Positions 39,001 to 51,000 of a stretch of DNA of 64,000 bases are shown here, in pieces; positions within the stretch are counted from its first letter, which is position 1, and each line of letters starts with the position of its first letter. The stretch comes from Spirodela intermedia (taxonomy: Eukaryota > Streptophyta > Magnoliopsida > Alismatales > Araceae): assembly GCA_902729315.2 (NCBI GenBank), contig LR746275.1, positions 1,706,501 to 1,770,500 of the forward strand. Reading direction: 5' to 3'. Under the pieces are notes generated by a model, which was given only the letters and a program-made list of their open reading frames with translations, was not told the DNA's origin and did not search any database. A program made the translations under genes and the position numbers.

Positions 39001-41029
39001 GAACTTTTAGATAGACACTTTTATAAACTTTATTACATTGTAAAGCCTCGTCATTTCTCATGAGAATATTATAATTTACTATTTTTCTTTGATGAAATTT
39101 GAGGCATATACATAATTCTATGCATATGAAATTGTGTCACACTTGAATCAATTAGGATGGTGACAACATGCCCATGCAAAGTTACTTCTATCTTCATAGT
39201 TCTTGTTTGAGTGAGTCCCACCACTAAATTCAATGAGACTTGTCCTACAAATAATGTTCATTTTTATATTTTCTACATCATACCATCTTTAGAATTAAAT
39301 AGAATGGTGTCATTAATTTCTTAGTAATCTTCATAAACTATTAGAATCTAGAGTTGTTTCTTTTAGTGGTTTTAGACTATTTTTTTCTTCACAATGATAA
39401 CAAAGACTCTTTTCACAACAATTTTGGTATTCTACATCAATTAAGGTGATCTACTTGTGATAGTGGTCGTTTTTTCTTATCACTTGAGGTGGAGGATTAC
39501 CATTGGGCTCTCACTTCAAGGAGGACATGTTCTCATTTTTCTATTTATTGGATTGTGAAGGTAAACAACTATCAGCAAACTTAATTGAAGTAGAATTACC
39601 TTGTTGAAAAGATTTGGACATATGATCATCCCAAGCTTTCCATAGGGTTATGAATATATTACTTTACCTCTACTAATGCTTTCATCATCTCTATCAGCCC
39701 CACTAGACCCATGCAAGCAAATGCTACTTGAATCTCTAGTTTCAAGCCTTTTATATATACATATCTAAAATGACTTTGTCAAGATTCTGCTTAAGCCTAC
39801 TACTCTCAACCTCTAAATCTCATTTTTATCAACCTTATTGAATAGATCCTATAACTTCATTACTAGATTTTCATTATGTCATTGGACTCATTTTATGATA
39901 TTTGTCACTTTAGAACATATATTTACTCATATCTCTATTTTTATCATTATAATTATGATTTCATTTTTTACCTTTTCAGTTCACGAAATTGAAGGATTAT
40001 GTGATTTGTCAGAAAAAGGGATGATAGCAACTTTTTTGTCAATAACAAGATTCTTAGATATTTGTTGGATTTATTTGGGACATTTCTCATTAAGTCATTC
40101 GTATGAATCATGAATGTTCCTTTCATAGAGTTTTGCTATATTCATATGATTCTATTTTTAATAAGATTCTAGCTATAAGCATACATGTACTATTATATGC
40201 TTCTCCATGGATATCTAGTCACCATATATTTTGGGGTATAATTGGTGATTTTACATCATAAGCAATAAAGAAGCCAAAATATAATATTATTTGATTATTA
40301 ATTTTTTAAAATTATATATATATTCTCCATTACAATTTCTTGGAGTTTAGGTAGGTAAGAAGATAAATGTTCATGTTCAGTTCAATATTCTTGAACTAAT
40401 TGTTCATGTTAGTTATTTAAGAATTTGTGAAATGTGTTACTTGTTGTAGAAATACAAAAATGTTTTCTCAATTGAATCTTGAAATCTTGCTATTGCAAAA
40501 TAGCTATTTTTCATCCTTCCATAACTACCACCAATGCCAAGCCTTCGAGCTTCATCATGACCATCTCTAATTGGTCTCATTCATCTACCTATTTTAATCT
40601 AAAGAATTTTTTAGTACATCTCAACCAACCTTTGAGATTTTCATCCCAAAATATTGGTATCTCTCCTTTTAGGGTGAACTGAATGACATTATGGCCTATT
40701 ACATATTCGTTTGAAACATGTTCTTAATAGAGGACAAGAAATTATACCTCGTCTTTGTTCTATCTGTTCTTGATGGAATGATGATGTTGGCTATAGAATA
40801 TGGGTTTCTTTCTTTTCTAGGGCATCCAATTTAACACATACCATTAGTTTGAAATATTACATATTTTGTACGAGTTAGTGCATTAGATCCATAAATTCTT
40901 CTCTTGATTTGTGCATATCTTCAGTCATTCTATGATGATCAACCCGTAGGTTCTCATTTTGTGCTTCTAAGGCTTCAAAATAAACATCAACTACCTTCAC
41001 TACCATGATGTTCGTAGTCGTAAGATCGT

Positions 41030-41042
41030 GGCTCTGATAATA
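41030..41042 (-). promoter_or_regulatory. tRNA(iMet) primer-binding site of the Ty3/gypsy element
   Basis: The minus strand reads TATTATCAGAGCC, close to the usual TGGTATCAGAGCC, directly after the LTR end. It fixes the element's orientation. Confidence 0.75.
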
Positions 41043-41043
41043 A

Positions 41044-41325
41044 TGATATGATTCTCCTTGATAGGATAAGATCTAAGTAAAATTGAAGAGGAAAGGTTTT
41101 GTATTAGACTCACAAAATCTAGTCAATAATGTGAGATAGAATGTTAGGATGACAATTGTACTGGGATACTAGTAAAAGAAGAAAGGAAAGAGTAAAGGAT
41201 AGGGAATGAATTTTAGAGAATTCTCCAGCCTCTCAAGTTCTAATTTGTCTCCCCCCATATGATCCTTCTTGTGCTATATTTATAGCCATCACACATCTTT
41301 TATATGTCAATAATGAGGTGGTACC
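41044..41325 (-). repeat. 5' LTR of the Ty3/gypsy element
   Basis: Partner of the LTR at 35,739-36,048. The flanking pentamers ATAAC (right) and GTAAT (left) are only imperfectly alike, so no target-site duplication is claimed. Confidence 0.83.
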
Positions 41326-43598
41326 AATAACTTAGTCATTTATATGACTTTTTAATTCTAGACATACCTTAGTTATCAATAAGTTAATCACCTTCTTACA
41401 TAGGAACCTCTTTACAATTACCAATAAGTTGTAGGAAGGCAAAAAATATAAAAGAAAAGACTTGTTTTATCTATCCTAGGAACCTTCTCTTTTGAAAACA
41501 TCATTTGTCTTATGAAAGTGTATCAGATTGTTACAGCACAAAAAAGATTGTAAGATTTTTTAACATTTGTACACACTCCTTGCAGTTCTTTAGACTCCTA
41601 CTTGACTACAAGTTCTGCATAATTGCTTTATGTGAAGTCAAATGTTAAGCTTTTCTTCTAATTTCTACTTTGAAGGTCCATAGTTGGTAGAGAAAGTTCC
41701 CAAATTACTTTATTTTGTCCCTCAACTATATAGTTTTTTCAAAACTATCAAAGATACTTTTATTTGTAATAGATTTATTTTTAAAATTATATTTATTTTG
41801 AAATATACAAGCATTACTTTCTTTCACTAGAAAACTATGAAAAATATTTACACAAAAGAATTGAGCTCATTACTTATTTGGGTAACAAATGTAATCATAC
41901 TAAAATATTGGTCGAACTCATTTACGAATGAATGTTTCTAATAGAAGGGTGTGTGTGTGTGTACAAGGTATCCAAATGCAATGAACTGATAATGCAGTAT
42001 TTGGTTCCCAAAAGAAACTCAAAAAATTAAAATAATATAGAAATTTAAAACAACCAAAACTCAATGAGAATTTTAAAACAAAGCTTATCAACCACCATGC
42101 ACTCCCAGCCCTCACAAGGAAGTAATGATCTTCAAACCTAAAACAGTGACTCTTTTATTTATACAGTCCAAAATTGTAGGTTACTCACCTTTTAATGAGA
42201 TAAGGGTGATTTGGCATTCCCATCCTTCAGCCACTTGAGATGATGTCACCTCTTCACCGAGACATGAAAATCGAAAAAACTGAAAGCAAAAAAAAATGAT
42301 TGACGTCTATAGGATTTGTTTTGTATATTGAGAAATCCAAAGCAGATGTGAGTTAGAAGAAAACCACACACCTTTTGATGGTTATTAAATACCTTACGCA
42401 TTGTTGGATGGACACTCAGTACTTTATAATCATGTTTATGCAAATATGACAGAGATAACAATGAAGAGGATAAAATAAATCTTATTAGAGTGTTGATAGC
42501 TGATGATTGCATCTCCTAAGTAGCCTAAAGATATCCTCATGTCATCTAGATTTTTATCAGCACAAGGAATGAAAAAGTACAAAGGAGACCTGCTCAAGAA
42601 TTTAGAAATGTTGTCTAGATCTCATTCATAACCCTCTCAAATTTCACATATCCTCAAAATAGTTTTCACAAAGTGAAACTGATTTTATCAAGATTTCTTT
42701 ATTTGTAAAAAGACATAATGACAAACTGTTACTCTTTCTACACCATGTCACACGTGATGTGTGATGTGTGAAGTCCATGGCTCATTTTCACGATTTTGAG
42801 CTGTTCATTTTAATATATTTTTATTATTTCCATGTTATCATTCTATTAATTAGAAAAAATGTTGCACACAAGTCAAAAGCACAGTGTTTACACGTTCCAT
42901 ACGCAAAATGCTTTCCATGAAGTTTATAATAACAATGTAAAATGGACTTGGTACTGATTATGTTTTCATGAACTGAAAAAGAAAACTTAATGGGCATTGT
43001 TCATGCTTCTGAGCTTTTCTTTGCTACTATTCTGAAGTCAAGTTTGCAACCCTTCCCCACCGGGAATAATAGGCACAGGATCAGCCGGCTTAACAACAAC
43101 AGAAGACCCTCTAAACCGCAGGTATAACCCAAACGCCAAGTTCGATCCTCCAGAGTGTAAGTATCTTTAGTGCAAATGCTCTTCTCTCGCATGGATTGGG
43201 GATACGAGATAAGTGCAGTGTTTATGCAGCGCACTACGTGGGATTTTTGTGAGTCTGATTCAAACTGGATCAGTTGGCCGTAGTCTGCCTGCGTTTTGCG
43301 CACTGGGGAAAGAAGGTTTGGTTCATTAAGAGGGAGGGAGGAGTGGCTAATGTTGGCTGCTGACTTCGCCAAATGTTAGATTATGACGCTCAAAATCCAA
43401 AATTTAGAATACGGGAATCGGCATTCTTTTCCACGGGTAGAACTCAAGAATCGAAAGAAAAATGTTTTTGTGAAGTAATTGCAAGAACCAGAGGTTACAC
43501 GTTTTTCTGAAAAGAAGAGGTTCTTTTTCTCTCTCTCTATGATCGAGATCGGATCTTGGAGCCTCAGTCGCGTTGCCGGTTCGTGGCGTCCAAGCGGA
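41326..43598. other. AT-rich intergenic DNA
   Basis: No gene recognised. Open frames at 42,246-42,512 and 43,001-43,372 on the minus strand have no family match; the second lacks an ATG start. Confidence 0.45.
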
Positions 43599-43600
43599 CG

Positions 43601-43609
43601 CTATATAAA
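43601..43609 (+). promoter_or_regulatory. TATA box of the subtilase pseudogene
   Basis: CTATATAAA in a GC-rich context 51-58 bp before the ATG at 43,659, a normal spacing for a short plant leader. The core promoter thus looks intact although the gene is broken. Confidence 0.6.
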
Positions 43610-43658
43610 TCGTCAGGGTGCGAAGTTCTGGGAGAGCTCGTCCTTCTATCTGCTGCCA

Positions 43659-45864
43659 ATGGAGAGATCCGAGCTACTGTTCTTGATTCTAAGCTTCCTC
43701 TTGCTTTGGAACCCGCTTGTGCTGGCCCGTGGCCAACTTTCTCCTCCGACGTCCGTCGGCGGAGGAGATGACGACCGCCGCCGGTTGCAGACGTATATTG
43801 TTCACGTGCAGAAGCCGAAGAACTTGGTGTTCGGCAGCTACTGGGAGAGGGAGGAGTGGCACAAGTCCTTCCTGCCGACGACCCTCATCGACTCCGGATA
43901 ACCGCGGCTGGTTTACACGTACGAGCACGCGATCGGCGGGTTCGCCGCCCGGCTGACGCCGGAGGAGGTGGAAGCCATCGAGGCCGTCAACGGCTTTCTC
44001 CTCGCTCAGCCGGACGCCGAGTTGGTGCCAAGGACGACCCACACGCCCAAGTTCCTCGGGCTGACACGCAGCGGTCAGTTTTGGGAGATGGCCAAGAGAG
44101 GGGAGGGGCAGGTCATTAGCGTTCGGGAAGTCTCCTTTTATTCTGACCAGAAATCCTTCAAGGACGCTGGCATGCTGCCACCGCCGGCGCGGTGGAAGGG
44201 CGCTTGCGAGTTCGAGGTTGACTCCTGTAAAAAAACCTGATAGGTAACAGGATGTTCAACGCTAGCGGCATCCCCTACAACCCCAATGAGGACAGATCTC
44301 ACGGAAGCCACGTCGCCAGCACAGCAGCCGGGAACTACGTCCCGGGGGCCAACTACATGGGTCAAGCTTGCGGCGTCGCGGTTGGCACCGCCCCACGCGC
44401 CCACCTGGCCTTCTACAGCGCCAGGAGCGTCTCTGATTGGTTAAGGGCCGTCGACCAGGCTGTAGACGACGGCATCGACGTGCTCTCTATCTCTGTAAGC
44501 CTAACTACCGCTCCACCCTTTTACAATAACCCATTGGATATCGCCACCCTCGCTGCAGCAAGACGAGGTGCGTTCGGCAGCGTCGCTGCCGGGAACGACG
44601 GGCCTGAGCGGGCTACCTTGCTGGACAACACGCCGTGGTCGCTTTCTGTCGGTGCGAGCACCAGCGACCGGATGGTGAGAACCGAGCTCCGGCTGGGGGA
44701 TGAGAGCGTCATCCCGGCCGAGTGCGACCTATCGATGTACTCGTTCTTCCCTGTCGGCGCTCCGATCCAGGCCGTGTTCCCGGGCTACTGGACGGGGAAC
44801 GAGAGCGCCACTCACTGTCGCGATGAATACCTTGGCGGCGAGAACGTCACGGGGAAGCCGGTGCTGTGACTCGGGGACCACGGAAATGATGGCCAAGTTT
44901 CGTTCCAAACGAAGACCTGCAACGTCAGGCAGGCCAGCGGGAAAGTGGGAGTGGTCCTGAACGAGAAGGTGCAAGGGTCAACGCTCCTATACGGAGCTCA
45001 ATGCGTACCTGCGGTGCACGTCGACTACGAGCACTCTCTCGACCTTATAGACTATTTCCGGTACGCCGAATAACCCACCATCGCCTTCGAGCCTGTGGGA
45101 ACGATAACCGGAGTTCGCCGGAGCCCGGCGGTAGCCTACTTCTCCGCCTGGGGGCCGAGCCTGGTGAGCAACGGGGTTCTGAGGCCCGACATCGTTGGCC
45201 CCGGTGTCAACGTATTGGCTACCACCAACTCTCATGTTCCCTTCTTTTTTCTGTCCGACACCTCCATGGCATGCCCCCATCTGTCTGGGATCGCCGCCCT
45301 GCTCCGGAGCGTTCACCCGACCTGGTCGCCGGCGATGATCAAGTCTGCGATGATGACCACCAGCGACTGGCTGGACAACGCGGGGATGCCAATCGCCGAC
45401 GAGACCGGCGAACCCGCCGACCTGTACGCCACCGGCGCCGGCCACGTGAACGCAACAGACTACGTGAAATATGTCTGCGGGTTGGGCTACACTGAGAAAC
45501 AGACCAACGCCGTCCTGGGAGGCATTTTCGACTGCGCCGTCTCCGGAGCCATCAGCGGCGAGCAGCTGAACTATCCGACCTTCTCGGTGCGGCTATGTTC
45601 AACGCCCAAGGTCGTCACCCGAACTGTGACGAACGTCGGACCAGCCATAGTCAGCTAACTGTGTCCATAGAGCAGCCGCCCAACGTGTGGATAAGCGTCT
45701 TCCCTCGTAAGCTTGACTTCTCGAAGGTTGGGCAAAAGAGGAAGTACAAAGTCACCATCGCCTCGACTAACCCACGACGACTACCAGGCGAGGTTGTGGA
45801 AGGACAGCTCTCCTGGATCTCAGCCCAGCATATCGTCAGGAGCCCGATCTCCATTGTATTCTGA
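43659..45864 (+). pseudogene. Subtilisin-like serine protease pseudogene (plant subtilase)
   Basis: Follows a secreted plant subtilase from end to end, intronless as is common in the family: signal peptide with a hydrophobic FLILSFLLLW core, I9 inhibitor domain (TYIVHVQKPK ... LVYTYEHAIGGFAARLTPEE), His region (SHGSHVASTAAG), Asn region (AAGNDGP), Ser region (DTSMACPHLSGIAALL) and a fibronectin-like end. Lesions: a GAA-to-TAA type stop at 43,899-43,901 (DSG*PRLVY); the catalytic Asp motif (usually GVLDTG) replaced by SVREVSFYS near 44,125; a one-base loss in an A run near 44,230 that shifts frame; TGA at 44,867-44,869; TAA at 45,071-45,073; and TAA at 45,656-45,658 next to another shift. The product would be inactive even with read-through. 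The His and Ser sites survive, so decay may be fairly recent. Confidence 0.92.
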
Positions 45865-46470
45865 AAAAGAATCTTCTCTGCGGACTTCCAATGTATTGGA
45901 TAACTTCTAATATCTACGTACCCCCAAGGGGAAGACATTGTTGGGAAGCTGTGTACCAACTATTGGATCGAAGGATCAAACAAGATTAAACGAATAATAT
46001 TTACTATTTCTGCATCTGGAACCTCATCAGGTGTTCTATCCGCTGCAATAACCTTCACCCTCTCTCCCAAACCTCTTTTGAAGGTTACCCGATTTACTTC
46101 TTTAATGAAGAAGACTTAATTTTCTGTTTCGCTTTTATTCTTGTTTTGAGTTTTTTCATGTCTCTTTCATCTACACGTCCCAAAGTTTCCCGTTAGCCTC
46201 CTCTTCTACCTCTCTTGCACCGACATAAGCACTTGATAATCACCATGTATCCATATACTTCGTGCTAAGACATAAGTATGTCATATGCTGCCATTAGAAG
46301 TCCCTTGCCATTGTTCATATTATCCAATAGTATATTAGATAGTCAATCTTCCTGGACGAATATAAGAGAACGATCAAAGCAGGGGATTAGCACTTGGAGT
46401 ATATAGTCCCTAACCCCATGATATAAAAGGTCACTATCGCCACTCGTAGTTAGAGATGACTTCTGTGCCC
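45865..46470. other. 3' flank of the subtilase pseudogene
   Basis: No gene or motif recognised before the P5CR fragment begins. Confidence 0.4.
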
Positions 46471-47212
46471 AATGACTTCTGTTGGAACTAAATCCATTCT
46501 TTTCAGAGGGAGAAATTTTAGCTTCTGTCGGCTACTGAAATTAAGATAAAAGATCTCCAGGTTCATAAATTCATCAGTTTCCATGGAGTTTCTTTTTCTC
46601 TCCCATTCCTTATCCATGTTATCACTTGTAATTTGTGAACTTTTTATCTTACCACACTTTGTCATTTTGTCATCAAACTAAAAGTGAGGTAATCAGAAGT
46701 GCTTTGCGATTACAAGTTCTCTTCATGAATTATAATGGATCGTAGATAATAAATATTATCTAGAAACGTCAAAATTATTAATTTACTCTATTAATTAATA
46801 TGAATGTAAAGAATAACTACCAAAGTATACACAAGTTTTTGGATTATGTAATAAAAAAATCTCCTCTCTTGAATCTCTATCTATCTCAATGGAAAATTCT
46901 AGGAAATAGAATACATGAAGACACTGACTAAAAGATAGATGAAAAGTGGTGTTTTTTTTCTGCTTTCCTTGACCACATCATGCTTTTTGAAACTTTTTTG
47001 ACAACGTTGACGAATTCTACTTTTTTCTGTGATGATTAAATGAAAATTAGAGAGCATTCGTAATCTGTAGCAAATTGTATTTTCGATCATTTTTAATGCT
47101 ATTTTTTCCACTTTTACTATGGTTGATAATTTTTGAAGTAAAGTATTCTTGCAGGAGTGATCCAGTCGTCGTTGGTTAATCAGAGTAATGCCAAACACAC
47201 GATCAGCTGAGT
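46471..47212 (+). pseudogene. Duplicated P5CR fragment (exon 3, intron 3, part of exon 4)
   Basis: Close copy of 31,783-32,480: exon-3 sequence (GAACTAAATCCATTCTTTTC, then AGATCTCCAGG), the whole intron 3 including TTCTTGCAG at its end, and exon-4 sequence through CCAAACACACGATC at about 47,205. Exon 3 has indels and stops (the AAGIKMKD segment is disrupted) and exon 4 reads TGA early. The intron is retained, so this arose by DNA duplication, not retroposition. Same orientation as the parent, about 15 kb away. A short insertion near 46,700-46,760 has no match in the parent. Confidence 0.92.
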
Positions 47213-48025
47213 TTTATTTCCATATTATATCATACAGGTTCCCCAAACTATTACAATATCAAATCAATTAGGAAAAAAAGAATAGATCGAAGAATAATTT
47301 TTGGAATGTTTATCTTGATAGTGACACATCAGATAAGTATGTGGAAAAAATGTGAAGTAATGTGTAATGATTTGGAGCCTGCATTTATATCAACTCATTC
47401 CCCACCACTTTAGAATCCTTCAGTTCAAATTTAAATTCAAAACACCAAAATAATTAGGAAAATTTTAGATTGGAAGGTAAAAATATGAGAACCAAATACT
47501 CTAGAAAATGTTAAGAATTTGAATGAACAACTCAAATGTTGGATATCCGAGAAAAATTAAATTGATACAAGGCAAGGTTATATAATATCAAATAAAATTA
47601 ATGGACCAATATCAAGAAATACTTTAGAGATTTAGTGCTCTTCATCAAGATTGATGAAGATCTTGATGGAGAAAAAAATAAAATGCAATAATTCTCTTCA
47701 TCAGCTTGATCCGTTGATAAAAAAACTAACCAATTAAAATCAATTCATTAGCATTCATTCACCAAATCTATTCAAAGAAGGTCCAAAATCCAATAAATCA
47801 AGGTCCAATATGCCTTAGCATTATGGCCCATTTTGAATCCAGCTCTTCACTTTCATTTACTCTTTACTTTTTATTGAAATAAATGTCATATTTCAGGTCC
47901 AATAACCCATTTCATTTACTCTTCACTTTCAAGCCTAAAATCGGTTTATTTCACATGTCATTTAGGTTAAATAATAATTTATTCCTCGTCATTTGATCAT
48001 GAACAAATCAGAATATAATCAAAAA

Positions 48026-48057
48026 TTAATTAACACTATTTTTTTAGTGTTAATTAA
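48026..48057. repeat. Perfect 13-bp inverted repeat with T6 loop
   Basis: TTAATTAACACTA at 48,026-48,038 and its exact complement at 48,045-48,057, separated by six T. Confidence 0.85.
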
Positions 48058-51000
48058 CCCATTTAATATTTTTGTGTCTCTAAGACTTTGAAAGACAAAT
48101 GACTTAGTCTATTGTGTTACGTGTGAATTAAGACATTGTTGCAGATGTTGTAATTATCCGATTGTCCTTATATGTGAAGAAAAATCAATGTAAGAAATGA
48201 GAAAGAACATTATCTACAACCAAACATGAAGGTTTTTCGCTCTAATACCCTTGACAATCATTATCTTGTGATATGAATACTTAATCATTAAGTGATTGAA
48301 AACAATGAAGTGCAAACTATGAATCAATTCTCATGACACTCATAGATAGGGTAAATTAAACCTAAACTACAGAACAAAGAGAACCAACCTAGAATTTAAT
48401 CTCATGTCACCAATTAAATTAACTAAAATATGAGTGCTACTATGTAAAGTAACAATTGAAATCAATATCTAGGATAGAGAAGTAAATGCATTAAGAATGA
48501 AGAATCAATGTATTGGCATAGTAGCATTGTATAGGTAAAGTTTTCTAAGAGAAAAAGGATTCAAAAAATGAGATATATACTTTTATATAAAAAAATGATG
48601 GTGTATCGTGTATGTCAACAATTGTTGCATATGAATCCATTTAGAGAGCATTGTCATCAGTTGATAAAATTCATGTACATTGAAATCTCCTAAAAAATAA
48701 TTAATACCACCATCAAGTTGCTCACTCATTACTAAAAATCCAATTTGACAAGAAGCTTGATTAATCAAAATGAATAAAATTGTCTTTGGTTTATAACCCA
48801 ATAGATAAATCACGAGTTTACAATATTTTATAATAGTATATTTTGGAAATTATTTTTTTTTTCTATCATTGATTATGTTGAAAACTATTAGAGTTTTTAA
48901 TATTAGTTGCCTTGGAAATAATTGAGACAACATTAGATGCATCAACACCACAAGATGGTTGATTGTTGATCTTCTTGATGAATAAGAGAGAAAATCTTAT
49001 TTATAGATGACATGGGATCAATAATTAATAACTACATATTCTAATTAAAAGTAATTGTAAAATTCATTAAACATTTGCATGAATGTTTATACTAAGACAA
49101 GAAGTTCTAAAATAACTCATTACAACCCCAAGAGTTTTCAACTTGGTGAAACATGTTACAATAGAGTTAGCAATGATTAAGTAATTCACAATGTAATTGA
49201 AAAATATTACAATCATATTACTTTGTCAAAATATCAGAGTTCAAAAAAAATAATCCTACCTAACATTTCTTGAAAAAATGAATTCAAAATCTAAGAAATA
49301 ACCAAATTATCTTTTTGATGAGTAAATCATCTGATTCGGCACTTTGGCCTTAAAGGGAATTCAGACTAAATGCCGAAGTCTATAACTCATGGTTAAATAG
49401 ACTTTGGCATAAAGATAAATGATCAGTTAAACTAAAAGACGTTTCAAATCCAAAACGAAAGAAGAATGAACTTGTCAAGATGGGTTTGACTACTGAACCA
49501 TGGATAAACTTGATTTTTTTTTCAGAAATAAAATAATAATTGTGGCTCAACTCCCCAAATTATAATTATAAGAAATAAACATAGATTTTATAAGTGGAAA
49601 AAATAAATACTTCATTATCACTGTATCATATTTACTTGATTGTGAAATTTATATATCGATACATAATTTAAATTATAGTTGAATTTTTAAATAAATATAT
49701 AAAAAATGATTTTACAATATATTGATATGTTAATCAAATTCTCATTTGTATTGACCACACAACTAATGAGATTTAATACCCCCTAGTAATAAATCCTTAA
49801 TCAAGATTAGAGAACTTGTAATTGACAATGAAAATGAACAAAAAGAAACTTCACTTCTTCCATAATCTCACATAGAAAAATATGTCATTGATTGATTTAT
49901 CCACTCTCCTCATTATTGGTCTCAAGCTCTATAGTGCAACAAATCAATCTTTGCCCTTTGGGAAGTTAGATGAAGGTTTGTGCCAACAAGAAACAAGGAT
50001 GTTAAATATATTAGTGAAACCTTGGCTATTTATAGTTAGAATAAAACTATCGATTAGAAGAATGTTTCGATAAGATAGGAGAGGAGGATGATAGGCATGA
50101 GTGTTAAAGCTAGATTTTGATGTTTAAATATTTTTTTTATGTGTTAATGTGAAAAATAAATATAGTAATATATTATTCATTTTGGAAGTTTGAAGTTAAA
50201 GAATTTAGAAAAATATAAAAATATTGTCACTTGCTAGCAAATTGCCACTCAATAGTTGGCCTAGAGGGATATTGCACTCAAGTTGGTAGACCTAGATAAG
50301 GAGAGTCACAAGTTAAGCTTGAGTCGTAAAAAACTCCCTTTGCACATATATGTATCACTCCCCTATACATCCTAGGGGCCAATCAATTGTGGAACAAGAA
50401 GCGTCATACACATGTGTGTGTGTGTGTGAGGGCAGACAACCTATTACCTCTTCCCAAGATGGTTATGGGTATTATTTTATTTAGGAGAACATATCTCTAA
50501 ACACAAAAGTTAGGTTTAATCTATATTCAGTTCAATTTCACAAATACTTCCAATGTAGGCCTAAATTTTCTCATGTGTTTCAAGACAAGAATCTAAGGCA
50601 ATTTGATCTAGCAATGCTCAATAGGCCGAATTACTATATAAGGTAGATCCTGCGATGAGCAAACCACCACAATACCCAAAATGTGAAGCATTCTATTAGC
50701 AATTTGTGAATCTCACATCGCTTAGCATGCATGTGATCAGAAAGATGATTGGAGGGAGAGCAAAGTGCCACAGTACCGAGTTAAGTTTCTAGTCAGCAAT
50801 GGTTTATGACAAATTAATCATGTGTTGCTCAACGTGCCACGTTACTAAGCATCTTATCTAGTGGCACGCAAAGTGTCATGATATTAGGAACTTAAGTTCT
50901 CGTACATGTCACTGTCAAAAATTTAAAAGTAATAATTAATTATCATGAGGTAAAAAAAATATTATCGATTATCTTTAATAATTTGATGACAATCGCAATT

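Larger units (their letters stand above)
35739..41325 (-). mobile_element. Degenerate Ty3/gypsy LTR retrotransposon
   Basis: Read on the minus strand. Reverse transcriptase remains at 38,272-38,514 (MDYHTLNKV, FSKLDLKSRYYQIH, HYEFVVMPFGLSN). An integrase C-terminal phrase SIHLVFYISQLQ lies near 36,290-36,330. Direct repeats of about 310 and 282 bp at the two ends are diverged LTRs. A primer-binding site matching initiator-Met tRNA (TATCAGAGCC) lies at 41,030-41,039 just inside the right LTR, and a purine-rich tract (GAGGGGAGGAG) just inside the left LTR at about 36,052-36,062. This order gives the 5' LTR on the right. Stops are frequent throughout pol, so it is not autonomous. Confidence 0.88.

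Noticed and set aside
43001-43372. 123-codon minus-strand frame upstream of the subtilase pseudogene
   Set aside because: Begins with TTG, no ATG near its start, no family; likely chance.
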